64,000 bases of DNA, taken from assembly GCA_934546745.1 (NCBI GenBank), contig CAKTDV010000001.1, forward strand, positions 156,797 through 220,796, read 5' to 3'. Positions 34,009 to 45,494 of the stretch are shown piece by piece. The stretch comes from an uncultured Desulfovibrio sp. (GTDB lineage Bacteria > Desulfobacterota > Desulfovibrionia > Desulfovibrionales > Desulfovibrionaceae). Made by a program: the position numbers and the translations under genes. The stretch's first letter is position 1. Each line of letters opens with the position of its first letter. Under the pieces are notes generated by a model. That model searched no databases. It was not told the origin of the DNA and saw only the letters and a list, made by a program, of their open reading frames with translations.

Positions 34009-35044
34009 GGGACATTTCCTCCAGCATGAGACTGTGCGCCCTGGCATAGGCCAGGATACGATCAATGGATTCTTTGCGGGAGGGCAGTTGCAGCACCATT
34101 TGCCCGTAGGCCACGCCGTCAAGATCGCGGGTATCCGCGTACATGATGTTGACCGGACAGCCGCATTCCAGCACCATGTTGGCGATGACGGGTTCGTAGG
34201 AGGAACGCCCGTTGAAGATGAGACGGTAGAGCCGCTCTTTCGGCATGTTCTGGAGCGCTTCGGGGAGAACGAGCCTGCGGGCGAACTCCGTTTTGGGATG
34301 GAAGAAGACGTCGGTCACCGCGCCGCTTTCCACCACGCTGCCCTTGCCAAGAATGGCGACCTGGCTGCAGATTTTTTCAATGACGCTCATCTCGTGCGTG
34401 ATGATGACGGCGGTGATGCCCAGCGAGACGTTGATGTCCTTGATCAGGGTCAGGATGGAATCGGTTGTTGCCGGATCGAGGGCTGACGTGGCTTCGTCGC
34501 AGAGCAGCACACGCGGACTCGTGGCCAGCGCGCGGGCAATGGCCACACGCTGCTTCTGACCGCCGGAAAGCTGCGAGGGGTAGGCGTCCATGCGCTTGGA
34601 GAGGCCCACCAGATCCAGCAGTTCGCGGGCGCGTTCGCGGGCCTTTCCAGGCGGCGTGCCGATAAGTTCCAGGGGAAAGGTGACATTCTGTTCCGCCGTG
34701 CGTTGCATCAGCAGATTGAACTGCTGAAAAATCATGCCCATGGAGCGGCGGACCGTACGCAGTTCGGCGTCGCTGAGCGCGCATATGTCCTTGTCCTCAA
34801 AAAAGACATGGCCTGCCGTGGGGCGTTCCAGCATATTGATGCAGCGGACAAGCGTGCTCTTGCCCGCCCCGCTCTTGCCGATAATGCCGAATATGTCTCC
34901 GCGGCAAATTTCCAGGTTGACACCGCGCAGGGCGTACACGTCCAGGTTCTTTCCCTGAAAGCGCTTTTCAAGATCCACAATGCGAATCAGGGCATCGTCC
35001 CGCTTCGGGAGCGGTATACCGTCGCGTGGAGGCGTTTCGTTCAT
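34001..35044 (-). CDS. metN: Methionine ABC transporter ATP-binding protein
   Basis: 347 residues. Walker A GKSGAGKST, signature LSGGQKQRVAIARALA and Walker B LLCDEATSALD are intact. A C-terminal NIL domain (about 265-347: RLYRLIFNGRSSYEPVIANM) binds methionine and inhibits transport in MetN homologues. The start at 35044 gives a 40-residue lead before the first ABC motif. It begins 13 bases after secA ends, so read-through from secA is possible. Confidence 0.94.
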   Translation of the reverse strand: MNETPPRDGIPLPKRDDALIRIVDLEKRFQGKNLDVYALRGVNLEICRGDIFGIIGKSGAGKSTLVRCINMLERPTAGHVFFEDKDICALSDAELRTVRRSMGMIFQQFNLLMQRTAEQNVTFPLELIGTPPGKARERARELLDLVGLSKRMDAYPSQLSGGQKQRVAIARALATSPRVLLCDEATSALDPATTDSILTLIKDINVSLGITAVIITHEMSVIEKICSQVAILGKGSVVESGAVTDVFFHPKTEFARRLVLPEALQNMPKERLYRLIFNGRSSYEPVIANMVLECGCPVNIMYADTRDLDGVAYGQMVLQLPSRKESIDRILAYARAHSLMLEEMSHV

Positions 35045-35057
35045 CAAAGGTTCCTTT

Positions 35058-37667
<2,610 letters not shown>

Positions 37668-37750
37668 GTGTTCTCCCGTGAGCGATATGAGGTCGCGCGG
37701 ACGCGCGGACAGACGGCGCTGAAGCGTCCGCCATTTCTTCAAAACGTCCC

Positions 37751-37912
37751 TTATGGTTTGAGACCTCCCCCCTTCAGGGGGAAAGCTCTTCTTGACACAC
37801 CGGGCGATCCGGTGAAAACCTTTTTCGTAAGCTCTCCCTTCAGGGAGTGGCACGCCGCGCGGCAACGCGGACAGTTCGAGCCGCCGGAGGGGGCGACCGC
37901 GGATTGAAACAT
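37751..37912 (-). repeat. Dispersed repeat copy A, upstream of secA
   Basis: About 155 bases nearly matching copy B at 45192-45366 and, in part, copy C at 60085-60182. It contains three small hairpins with TTCA-type or GC loops (CCCCC-TTCA-GGGGG; CTCCC-TTCA-GGGAG; ACCGG-N5-CCGGT). In the minus direction it also holds a 53-codon frame whose peptide (RCRAACHSLK, PGVSRRAFPLKG) recurs in copy B. It ends about 84 bp before the secA start. The remaining gap to 38196 shows nothing identifiable. Confidence 0.8.
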
Positions 37913-38196
37913 ATAATTATCCCGGAACGCCGTTTTGGCAAGTTCCGTGAACACACGCTGGCTTCCCGCCGCGCCGTGTCAATGGCGCGGACAGGGGCAT
38001 GGCGCGACAGAGCACACTTGCAGCGTAAGGCATGTTTCTTGCAGAAATTATGGCAAGGCGGAAAGCTGACGCGGCGTTTCCTGGAGAGCGTGGCATCCGC
38101 GGAGGCCGTCCTGGGAAAGCCGCGTGTTTCCCGGTAGTGCCATTGCGCGAAACACGGCGGATCATGCGGCGGGCCGCCGTCCGCGGAGAAGAGCTG

Positions 38197-38553
38197 TCAG
38201 GATTCCATCTTGAAAACGGCCTCAGACTTGATACGGTCAAGCAGCTCCGCAAACGTGCCCTTGACATTTTCGCGGATGTCTCCGGCCACCACAAGGAAGA
38301 GCAGATCGTCGCCGGGCAGCAAACGCCCTTCGGAGGCTTCGGCCAGAATGGCGAAAATTCCGGGCCGCTGTTCCATTTCCGCGCAGATGGCGCGTATTTT
38401 TTCGCGATCAGGGCGGACGTCCACCGCGTGAACGGCAGTGTGCCCCTTGCGGGACCATGCGCGGACGGTTCCGTTGTGAATGAGCGTCATGCCCACGTTT
38501 TCGGCAAATCCGGGGCGCGCCTTCAGTTCCCGCAAGGTTTTGTTGATGTCCAT
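38197..38553 (-). CDS. MoaE-like molybdopterin synthase family protein
   Basis: 118 residues. PGDDLLFLVVAGDIRENV and AELLDRIKSEAVFKME resemble the core strand/helix and the substrate-site C-terminus of MoaE, the large subunit of molybdopterin synthase. It lacks the usual MoaE N-terminus and starts ARPGFAENVGMTLIHNG instead, as in Desulfovibrio proteins annotated as MoaE. Catalytic competence is uncertain. It is divergent from the TPR gene at 38635. Confidence 0.7.
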   Translation of the reverse strand: MDINKTLRELKARPGFAENVGMTLIHNGTVRAWSRKGHTAVHAVDVRPDREKIRAICAEMEQRPGIFAILAEASEGRLLPGDDLLFLVVAGDIRENVKGTFAELLDRIKSEAVFKMES

Positions 38554-38634
38554 AGTCGTTCTCCCGTGTCAGGATATCGTTGTCGGTAACAAGAGAATGT
38601 ACAGGACTTGAGCCTCTTTATAAAGGATTTATTC

Positions 38635-41409
38635 ATGGCCAAACTCACCACCCTGCTTGCCCGCCTGCCCGACCATCGCCGCGAAGTGCATATGAGTACC
38701 CACGGTCATGTGCTGTGGGTCTGCTGGCATGATGTCGTTCCGTCTGCCGTCACACAGACCCTGCAGAACTACGGCGGTATGCAGGTTGTTTCCGATCATG
38801 AACAGGCCCTCTGGTTCTTCTTTACGGACGACGTTTTTCTGGCGCTGGCCCGCCTTACCGTCTGGAGCAATTTCAACCCCATGCCGGTGTGCATCGAGCT
38901 GATGCCCGGCCGGCTTGTCCTCGACGACAAGAGGGAAGTCCTTGTCAATCTGAACGCCGCCCTGCAGGCGCAGGAAATGGTCGTCAGCGATAAGTTCGAG
39001 GTCTGGATCCATCCCAAAAGCCGCGAGGGCAAGAATATTCTGCCCGGTATTTCCTTTGTCAAGGCCAACAAGCTGCAGGGCATGACGCAGGTGGAATGGG
39101 CGCACATGGAAGTCGACGTGCGCATGCCCTATACCTCCACCCAGAGCTGGTACGCCATCCTGCATCCCCTGGGCAGTCCGCTGGACAAGGAGTATCAGGC
39201 CGGATGGGGCGCCATGTTCAAGTGTGTGGAGGAGCTGCTGCAGCAGCACAAGATGAAGTTTCTTGTGCAGGATGCCTACGTGTTGATCTACGTGGAAAAC
39301 CTGGGCATGCTGCGCACCTTCATCAAGGACTATCTCAGCACCTTTGACAAGGAAGGCGACTCGCCCACCAAGGGGGATTACTGGCCCTGCGTCTGCGTCG
39401 TGGCCGACCGCAAGAACTATAATTTCAATGCGGAACTGCCCCGCAAGATCGGCTTGCAGTGGGATAAGCTGATGCCCGATTTCCCCTACATGAGTTACCG
39501 TAACGCCTATCTGCTCGGATCCGGCGTGACGGTGCGGGATCTCAGCTTTGTCGGGGAACACGCCAATATGGACAGCTGGTGTACCGTGCTGCTCTCCGGC
39601 ACCAAGATGACCATCGACTCCATCCCGCTGCTCATGTCCAACGCGCTGGCGTCCACCACGGAGCCCGTAGGGTGCTTCTACTGCGGCCTGCACAACCATG
39701 CGGCCTCTGAGTGCCCCACCCGTTCAGCCTCCCCGGAAAACAACAATGACATATGGGATCGTCTGGCCCTGATCAGCCTTGAGAACCTCAACGCCGGTTT
39801 TCGCGACATTGAAAACGCCCTTGCGGCCAACGGCGTGGAGGGGATGAAAGCCCTTCTCGAGAAAGGCGGCGACAGCGCCGCGCTCCTGAACGCCGTACTG
39901 GCTCTGAATGGGCCAAGCCAGCTGCGTAACGTACCGCGTCAATGGCTGTACCGCATGCGCGATACCGACAACTTCAATGACGAAACCCCGACGCGCGACG
40001 ACAGCCCGGCCTGGGAGCTGCTGGACGAATTTGTTTCCCTGCCGTCGGAAAAGCTCTCTGAATTTGAAAAGGGCCTTTCACAGACCATTGCCCGCCATCA
40101 GCGTGACCCGCGCCTGCGTACCGTCATGGGCTTCCTGCAGGTGGAAAAGGGGAATTTTGACGGGGCCTCCCTGTCTTTCCGCGAAGCTGCCAGCATGACC
40201 GCCGCTCCGGCTCTCCAGGCCTGGAACGAATACCTGATAGGGCGTCTGCTTGAGGAACAGGGGCAAGTGCCCAAAGCCCTCGAACAGTACCGGCAGGTCC
40301 TCAAGATCATGCCCCAATGGCAGGACGTGCGCTACCGGGAAATTGTCTGCAAGGTCAAAATGGGCTTTACCGAGCAGATGCTCGACCAGATTCTCGATCT
40401 CGTTCGCAAGGAACCTTCCTATTTCAACAAAGTTCTTATTGATCCCGCGCTGGAACGCGGCCGCCTCCTTATTCTCAGCGCCCTTTTTGAACCCTGGGAA
40501 GCCGCCCGCCTGCGCGCGGATGAGGAACACGTTGAACTCAATGCGCTTATTGACAAGCTCAACGCCTGGTTCCCAGAGGATCATCCCGTGCAGATTCAGC
40601 TCGGCAAGCGCTTTCACCATACCCAGCAACGTACCAGCGTACAGAACTACATGGCCTTTCTGCGCATTCGCGAGGAGCGGCCTCTGCTGGAAAAGGAGCT
40701 GACGGAAAGCATCCATCGAGAGGTCGAGGGCTTGCGCGATCGCTACCGCACTTATCTTGAGCTGCTTCAGGACGTGCGCGACGAAGCCTCATGGTTCCCT
40801 TTTCCCCAGGCGCTCAAGGAGTTCAGCGGCGAGTTCAACGAATGCGCCGGGATCATTAACTGGGCCTTTGCCTGTAACTTCAACGATGCCGGAACGTTCC
40901 AGCGCGCCGAAGCCGCGACGCCAAAGGTCAACGATCTGCTTCGCAGCCTCCGCAGACGCCTGAAGATGCTGCGCGTCGTGCGCGACGCGACGCTCTTTTG
41001 CCTTACCTCCATCAAGACGTTCGCGTGGATGGAGATCCTTGGGCTGTTGCTCTGCTTCATTGCCGTGCCCCTGATCATCCTTCTTGGCGATCAGTTCAAC
41101 CTCGGTTGGCTGCGGACGCTGATTGGCGAAAACCAATGGGATATCATCAAGGTCATGATGCTGATTGTGACGATACTCTCCATTGGCGTCTCCCTGCTTA
41201 TCAGCACCGTCACGTTTGAAAGAAAAAGAGAAAAACTCCTTGCGGAAGCCCGTGTTCAGCGCGAACGCGCCCAGCAGATGCGTCTTGAGCGCGTCAAACA
41301 GCAACGACGCATCAAGGATGAAAACGCCCGCAAGGCCGCGGAGGCCGAAGCGCATCGCCGCCTCCTTGAACAGATGCATGGCGGCCCTTCCACCACGGCG
41401 AATACCTAA
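38635..41409 (+). CDS. Large TPR membrane protein with CCHC zinc knuckle
   Basis: 924 residues. The ATG at 38635 has AAAGGA 7 bases upstream. An N-terminal region of about 330 residues of unknown fold is followed by CFYCGLHNHAASEC (about 347-360), an exact C-x2-C-x4-H-x4-C zinc knuckle. TPR-like helices (KGNFDGASLSFREAASM, QGQVPKALEQYRQVLKI) span about 470-620. Two membrane helices lie at about 798-820 and 839-860, then a charged coiled-coil tail. There is no signal peptide, so most of the protein is cytoplasmic. I do not know the function. It stands alone and ends before a terminator. Confidence 0.7.
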   Translation: MAKLTTLLARLPDHRREVHMSTHGHVLWVCWHDVVPSAVTQTLQNYGGMQVVSDHEQALWFFFTDDVFLALARLTVWSNFNPMPVCIELMPGRLVLDDKREVLVNLNAALQAQEMVVSDKFEVWIHPKSREGKNILPGISFVKANKLQGMTQVEWAHMEVDVRMPYTSTQSWYAILHPLGSPLDKEYQAGWGAMFKCVEELLQQHKMKFLVQDAYVLIYVENLGMLRTFIKDYLSTFDKEGDSPTKGDYWPCVCVVADRKNYNFNAELPRKIGLQWDKLMPDFPYMSYRNAYLLGSGVTVRDLSFVGEHANMDSWCTVLLSGTKMTIDSIPLLMSNALASTTEPVGCFYCGLHNHAASECPTRSASPENNNDIWDRLALISLENLNAGFRDIENALAANGVEGMKALLEKGGDSAALLNAVLALNGPSQLRNVPRQWLYRMRDTDNFNDETPTRDDSPAWELLDEFVSLPSEKLSEFEKGLSQTIARHQRDPRLRTVMGFLQVEKGNFDGASLSFREAASMTAAPALQAWNEYLIGRLLEEQGQVPKALEQYRQVLKIMPQWQDVRYREIVCKVKMGFTEQMLDQILDLVRKEPSYFNKVLIDPALERGRLLILSALFEPWEAARLRADEEHVELNALIDKLNAWFPEDHPVQIQLGKRFHHTQQRTSVQNYMAFLRIREERPLLEKELTESIHREVEGLRDRYRTYLELLQDVRDEASWFPFPQALKEFSGEFNECAGIINWAFACNFNDAGTFQRAEAATPKVNDLLRSLRRRLKMLRVVRDATLFCLTSIKTFAWMEILGLLLCFIAVPLIILLGDQFNLGWLRTLIGENQWDIIKVMMLIVTILSIGVSLLISTVTFERKREKLLAEARVQRERAQQMRLERVKQQRRIKDENARKAAEAEAHRRLLEQMHGGPSTTANT

Positions 41410-41500
41410 CGCCCCTGGAGCCGTTTTCGTTGAAAATGACGCCACTCCCACGTCCGCTGGAGGGGTCAGGTTTTCACGGTGAAACAACTCCGGCTAAGAA

Positions 41501-41541
41501 AAGCCCCGTTGCGTGGCGTCAGGCAGCGGGGCTTCCCTTCT
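41501..41541 (+). terminator. Terminator after the TPR/zinc-knuckle gene
   Basis: A 12-bp stem, AAGCCCCGTTGC / GCAGCGGGGCTT (one G-T pair), followed by CCCTTCTCTTTTTTT. Confidence 0.85.
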
Positions 41542-41594
41542 CTTTTTTTCGAAGGTAGGTAGGGAAAAGCAGGAATTTCCCTTGCTTTCTTAAA

Positions 41595-41609
41595 TAAGAA
41601 TCGTTATCA
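41595..41609 (+). promoter_or_regulatory. Fur-like box upstream of a small conserved gene
   Basis: TAAGAATCGTTATCA matches 11 of 14 defined positions of the 7-1-7 Fur motif TGATAATnATTATCA. It lies 35 bases before the ATG at 41645, in the promoter region. No clear -35/-10 pair could be chosen. Confidence 0.45.
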
Positions 41610-41644
41610 ATAAAGAACGCAACGCCGTCAAGGAGGGAAGCGGA

Positions 41645-41992
41645 ATGGCAACTCTGAAGGATTTTTCGCTGTACGATATTTCCTGGAATCTTTCGCCGGA
41701 ACACGCTGTGACCATGTACCTGGAATGGGGCAATAATGACTGGCATGCGGAATATCCGCCCGTGCGTTCCAAGGAAGACGTTTCCTATTACTTCGTTGTT
41801 GACAGCTGGGGGGCAAGTCCCGTGGTGCGGTTGGTGCGCCGAAATTCTGAAAGCGCTGAGGATTTGATTTCCATTCCGTTGCCGGAACACCTGCTTCCCG
41901 ACTATGAAGCCGCGCATGGCGCATGGCGCGGCATCAGTGAACCAACGCCGGCCATCAAGGCGTGGCTGCGTCAGGAAATGGGACACAGATAA
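41645..41992 (+). CDS. Conserved small protein resembling DVU0772 family
   Basis: 115 residues, soluble, no signal. AAGGAGGGAAGCGGA precedes the ATG. The pattern LYDISWNLSPEHAVTMYLEW, FVVDSWGASPVVRLVRRNSE and PTPAIKAWLRQEM resembles, from memory, a small family found throughout Desulfovibrio (DVU0772-like). No function is known. The Fur-like box upstream suggests a link with iron. Confidence 0.65.
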   Translation: MATLKDFSLYDISWNLSPEHAVTMYLEWGNNDWHAEYPPVRSKEDVSYYFVVDSWGASPVVRLVRRNSESAEDLISIPLPEHLLPDYEAAHGAWRGISEPTPAIKAWLRQEMGHR

Positions 41993-42059
41993 AGGGGATC
42001 GCGCGGCGGTTTTCCGCGCAGGCGCCGCCGCAGCCACAGACAGCCTTGTTACCGTAAAG

Positions 42060-42100
42060 AAAAGACGGCCTGCCTACGGGGCGGACCGTCTTTTTGTTTT
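42060..42100 (+). terminator. Bidirectional terminator between convergent genes
   Basis: AAAAGACGG pairs with CCGTCTTTT, with further pairing inside and T-runs on both strands. It serves the small gene on the plus strand and the ABC permease gene ending at 42206 on the minus strand. Confidence 0.85.
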
Positions 42101-42205
42101 GGGGTATCCCCTCCCCGTCACAGAGCGTTTTGTTTTTAAATGACACGGCGCACCCGCGTGCGGCGCGTTTCCATGCGTTCAGGCGCGGGCGTCCGCCCTA
42201 TCTGG

Positions 42206-42895
42206 CTACGGCTTTTCCACCATATCCGTCCCGAAACCGGGGATGTAGGTACGGCGTTCGATCCAGTGAAGGAGCCATGTCGCAAGAGTGACAAGAACGA
42301 GATAGTAGGTGCCTACGGCCATAAAAACCTCGGTAAAACGGAAGGTGTCGGAGGCGACGACCTTGCCTTCTCCCATGAGTTCCATGCAGGTGACGAGATA
42401 GGCAAGAGAACTGTACTTGATAAGATAGACGATCTCATTGCCGCAACCGGGGAGGGCCCGGCGGGCGGCCTGGGGGATGACGATCCAGAGGATGGTCTGA
42501 AAGGTTGTCATGCCAAGGGCGTGAGCCGCGCGCAATTGCCCCTGGCGGATGGAAAGAAGGGCGCCGCGCACATACTCGGAGTGATAGGCGGCGCTGCAAA
42601 GAATGAAGCTGAGCAGGGCCGCTCCGTAGGCATCGAAATAGATGCCGACTTTGGGCAGGGCGTAGTAGAGCATCATGAGTTGTACAGCGAGAGGGACGCC
42701 GCGCAGGATGGTTGTATAGGCGTTCCCAAAACCACGGATGAGAGGACCGCCGAAGGCGCGGGCGCAGCCGAGGACGATGCCGCAGGCAAAGCCGATGATA
42801 CCTGCGGGGATAATGAGGGCCAACGTTACGAGAAGCCCCTGATTGAGCGCGGGAAAGACTTCCTGGGTGAAAAAATCAATATCGGGGAACACCAT
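42206..42895 (-). CDS. Polar amino acid ABC transporter permease (second)
   Basis: 229 residues with about five membrane helices. The ATG overlaps the preceding ATPase gene by one base (TGATG). The HisMQ-type permease features are TTILRGVPLAVQLMMLYY and the EAA loop LRAAHALGMTTFQTILWIVI. With 43648-44346 it makes a heterodimeric channel. The likely substrates are glutamine, glutamate or another polar amino acid; specificity cannot be read. Confidence 0.88.
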   Translation of the reverse strand: MVFPDIDFFTQEVFPALNQGLLVTLALIIPAGIIGFACGIVLGCARAFGGPLIRGFGNAYTTILRGVPLAVQLMMLYYALPKVGIYFDAYGAALLSFILCSAAYHSEYVRGALLSIRQGQLRAAHALGMTTFQTILWIVIPQAARRALPGCGNEIVYLIKYSSLAYLVTCMELMGEGKVVASDTFRFTEVFMAVGTYYLVLVTLATWLLHWIERRTYIPGFGTDMVEKP

Positions 42896-43644
42896 CAGGC
42901 CCCCATTTCCAGCAGCCGGCAACAGAAGTCGCGCGTACGGGTATTGCCGCCTTCAGCGAGGAGGGTTTCAGGCGCGCCCTGCTCGATAATTTTGCCACGT
43001 TCCATAAACAGGATTTCGTTGGCAAGAGCCCGGGCGAAGTCCATTTGATGGGTAGCCATGATCATGGTCATACCGTTTTGGGCCAGATCGCGGATGACGG
43101 CCAGAACCTCTCCCACGAGTTCCGGGTCAAGGGCGGAGGTAGGTTCGTCCAGGAGGATGACCTTGGGATCCATGGCGAGGGCGCGTGCCATGGCGACGCG
43201 CTGTTTCTGGCCGCCAGAGAGTTGCGCCGGATAGAGCTGGCCGCGACGGGCAAGGCCGACTCGGCCCAGTTCTTCCTGAGCGCGATCCGCGGCGTCCTTG
43301 CGGCTCATGCCGCGCACCTTGCGCAGCGCGATAGCCACGTTTTCAACGGCGGTAAGATGATCAAAGAGATTGAAGTCCTGGAAGATCATGCCCACCTGCG
43401 CGCGGAAGGCGCAGAGATGGGCCTTGTTCGTTCGGTCGAGTTTTTCCCCCTCAAGCCAGATGTCGCCGCTGTCCGGCGGGATCAGGCAGTTGATGCACTG
43501 GAGGAGAGTGCTTTTCCCCGCGCCGGAGGGGCCTATCAGGACCTTGAGCTCGCCGCGCTTTACCGTAAAGCTGCAATCCCGCAGGATGGGCTTACCGCCC
43601 AACTGCTTGGAGATATGGGAAACCTGTAAGACGTCTTCGGTCAT
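42895..43644 (-). CDS. Polar amino acid ABC transporter ATP-binding protein
   Basis: 249 residues of the GlnQ/HisP type. Walker A GPSGAGKSTLL, Q-loop IFQDFNLFDHL, signature LSGGQKQRVAMARALA and Walker B VILLDEPTSALDPE are intact. It lies between two permease genes, with 3-base and 1-base spacing, in one operon with the binding protein at 44435. Confidence 0.92.
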   Translation of the reverse strand: MTEDVLQVSHISKQLGGKPILRDCSFTVKRGELKVLIGPSGAGKSTLLQCINCLIPPDSGDIWLEGEKLDRTNKAHLCAFRAQVGMIFQDFNLFDHLTAVENVAIALRKVRGMSRKDAADRAQEELGRVGLARRGQLYPAQLSGGQKQRVAMARALAMDPKVILLDEPTSALDPELVGEVLAVIRDLAQNGMTMIMATHQMDFARALANEILFMERGKIIEQGAPETLLAEGGNTRTRDFCCRLLEMGA

Positions 43645-43647
43645 GGC

Positions 43648-44346
43648 CTATCCTTTGCATTCAAAACCGGCCATTCCGTTCCCGGCGGAGTACCCGGGAA
43701 GCTGCACGGCATGTTCAAGGCGGCGCAACAGCGCCAGCACAATAACGGTAAGGACGAAATAGATGACGCCGGCCAGGGCGAACATGGCCAGATGTTCATG
43801 GGTGCGCGCGGCCACGGCATTGGCGCGCGACATGATTTCCTGCGTGCCCAGCACATAGCAGACGGCGGAGTCCTTGAGCAGGATGGAAAATTCGTTGGCC
43901 CATCCGGGGATGGAGAGGCGCATGGCCTGCGGCAGGATAATGGTACGGATGGCGCCCGCGTCGCGCATGCCGAGGGCCCGCGCGGCCTTGAGCTGTCCCT
44001 GCGGCAGGCTTTGGATGGCGCCGCGGAAAATTTGCGATTGATAGGCCGTGCTTGTGCAGCCCATGACGCAACAGGAGATGAGAAAGGGGTTTGGGTTAAG
44101 GCCGCAGCTCACAAAAAGGCCGTAAAACAGAAAAAGCAGTACCAGAATGGGTACGCCACGAAAGAACCAGACGTAAAGGCCGACGCAGCGTTTGGCAAGC
44201 CTGCCGCCGTAGACCTGCGCCACAGCCAGAGGGACGCCGAAAACAAGGCCCATGCCAAGGGCGATCGCCACAGCGCATACCGTCACCACCGTACCGCCCA
44301 GAATAAAGGGCAATGCGTCCATTACCACTTGGAGGGATGAAGCCAT
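43648..44346 (-). CDS. Polar amino acid ABC transporter permease (first)
   Basis: 232 residues. The ATG at 44346 is preferred; an upstream in-frame TTG at 44379 lacks a ribosome-binding site, though the chosen start also has only a distant GGAAG. Permease features are YVWFFRGVPILVLLFLFY and the EAA loop LKAARALGMRDAGAIRTIIL. It partners with the permease at 42206. Confidence 0.87.
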   Translation of the reverse strand: MASSLQVVMDALPFILGGTVVTVCAVAIALGMGLVFGVPLAVAQVYGGRLAKRCVGLYVWFFRGVPILVLLFLFYGLFVSCGLNPNPFLISCCVMGCTSTAYQSQIFRGAIQSLPQGQLKAARALGMRDAGAIRTIILPQAMRLSIPGWANEFSILLKDSAVCYVLGTQEIMSRANAVAARTHEHLAMFALAGVIYFVLTVIVLALLRRLEHAVQLPGYSAGNGMAGFECKG

Positions 44347-44434
44347 GAAAATGCCGTTTTTCTTCCGTTGAGTGAGCAAGAAAACGCGGCGGCGCGGCAG
44401 GTTCTGTTCCTCTGCCGCACCGCCCTGGCAATGC

Positions 44435-45178
44435 TTACTTTTTCAGGTATTTTTGCTGGAGTTCTTTCCAGTAGGGATCGGCGGCCAAGGCGGCATAGCC
44501 TTCCTCAAGCGTCTTGCGCAGCGCATCGTCACCCTTGCGGACAGCCACGCCAAACTCATCCGGCGCGCCGTGATAACCCGCAACCTTGATGGCGTTGCCC
44601 TTGGCAATGGAGTCTTCGGCAGGCAGCTGATCCATCAGGGCCGCGTCAATGCGGCCGTTCAGCAGGTCCTCAATGGCCAGCGGCGCGGATTCATAGAAGC
44701 GCAGCACGAGAGGATAGCCTTTCTCCTTCTGTTCCTGCTTGATGGCTTCAGCTTCCGAAGTGCCGCGCTGTACGCCCAGCTTGACGGGTTTTTTCAGAAT
44801 TTCTTCGGCGGTAAGCGCGCTGTCCTTGCGGGTGACCATGACGCGGCGCACGGTCCAGTAGGGGGTGGTGAAATCCACAACCTTACGGCGTTTTTCCGTG
44901 ATGCTCATGCCGGAAGCGACCATATCGATCTGTTTGGAAACAAGGGCGGGGATGATGCCGTCCCACGCCACGGCCTTATGCGTCACCTTGAAGCCCATTT
45001 TTTGGGCGATCCAATCCAGCGCGTCCACGTCAAAGCCCGCGGGTTTGCCCGTTTTTTCATCCACATAGGCAAATGGCGGATAATTGGAGTCAATGCCGTT
45101 CACATAGGCATTCTCGGCCTTCGCGGGAACAGTCGCCAGCAGAAAGGCGGCCAGTGCCAGTACAAGGAGCTTTTTCAT
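44435..45178 (-). CDS. Polar amino acid ABC transporter binding protein
   Basis: 247 residues. The signal peptide ends near VPAKA (residue about 21) with no lipobox. SBP_bac_3 features are NGIDSNYPPFAYVDEKTGK, GFDVDALDWIAQKMGF, VASGMSITEKRRKVVDFT and GVQRGTSEAEAI. It is the first gene of the transporter operon. The sequence just before its start (AAAGGAAATTTTG and upstream) belongs to copy B of a dispersed repeat. Confidence 0.9.
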   Translation of the reverse strand: MKKLLVLALAAFLLATVPAKAENAYVNGIDSNYPPFAYVDEKTGKPAGFDVDALDWIAQKMGFKVTHKAVAWDGIIPALVSKQIDMVASGMSITEKRRKVVDFTTPYWTVRRVMVTRKDSALTAEEILKKPVKLGVQRGTSEAEAIKQEQKEKGYPLVLRFYESAPLAIEDLLNGRIDAALMDQLPAEDSIAKGNAIKVAGYHGAPDEFGVAVRKGDDALRKTLEEGYAALAADPYWKELQQKYLKK

Positions 45179-45191
45179 CAAAATTTCCTTT

Positions 45192-45366
45192 GTGGTCTGA
45201 AACCTCCCCCTTCAGGGGGAAAGCTCTTCTTGACACACCGGGCAAGCCGGTGAAACCCTTTTCCGTAGCCTCTCTCTTCAGGGAGAGGCAAGCCGCACGG
45301 CAACGCGAACACTTCGGGCCGCCGGATGCGGCGTCAGCCGGCGGATGGGGTGACCGCGGATTGAAC
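45192..45366 (-). repeat. Dispersed repeat copy B, upstream of the ABC binding protein
   Basis: About 175 bases closely matching copy A (37751-37912), with one inserted GC-rich stretch near 45325-45352. The middle hairpin arms differ from copy A in compensating ways (GCTCTCCC...GGGAGTGG versus CCTCTCTC...GGGAGAGG). The repeat ends at the ribosome-binding site of the transporter gene. The remaining bases to 45494 hold no gene. Confidence 0.8.
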
Positions 45367-45494
45367 CATGGCGTTTGCCTTTGAAAAGGCGTCAGCAAAA
45401 ACAGCGCCCCACCCATTGGGACAGAAGGCTTTTTTAGCAAAACCCCCGCCGCCGCGCAAGCGCGCGGCGGGGAAATGGGGTGTATGGAGATGGG

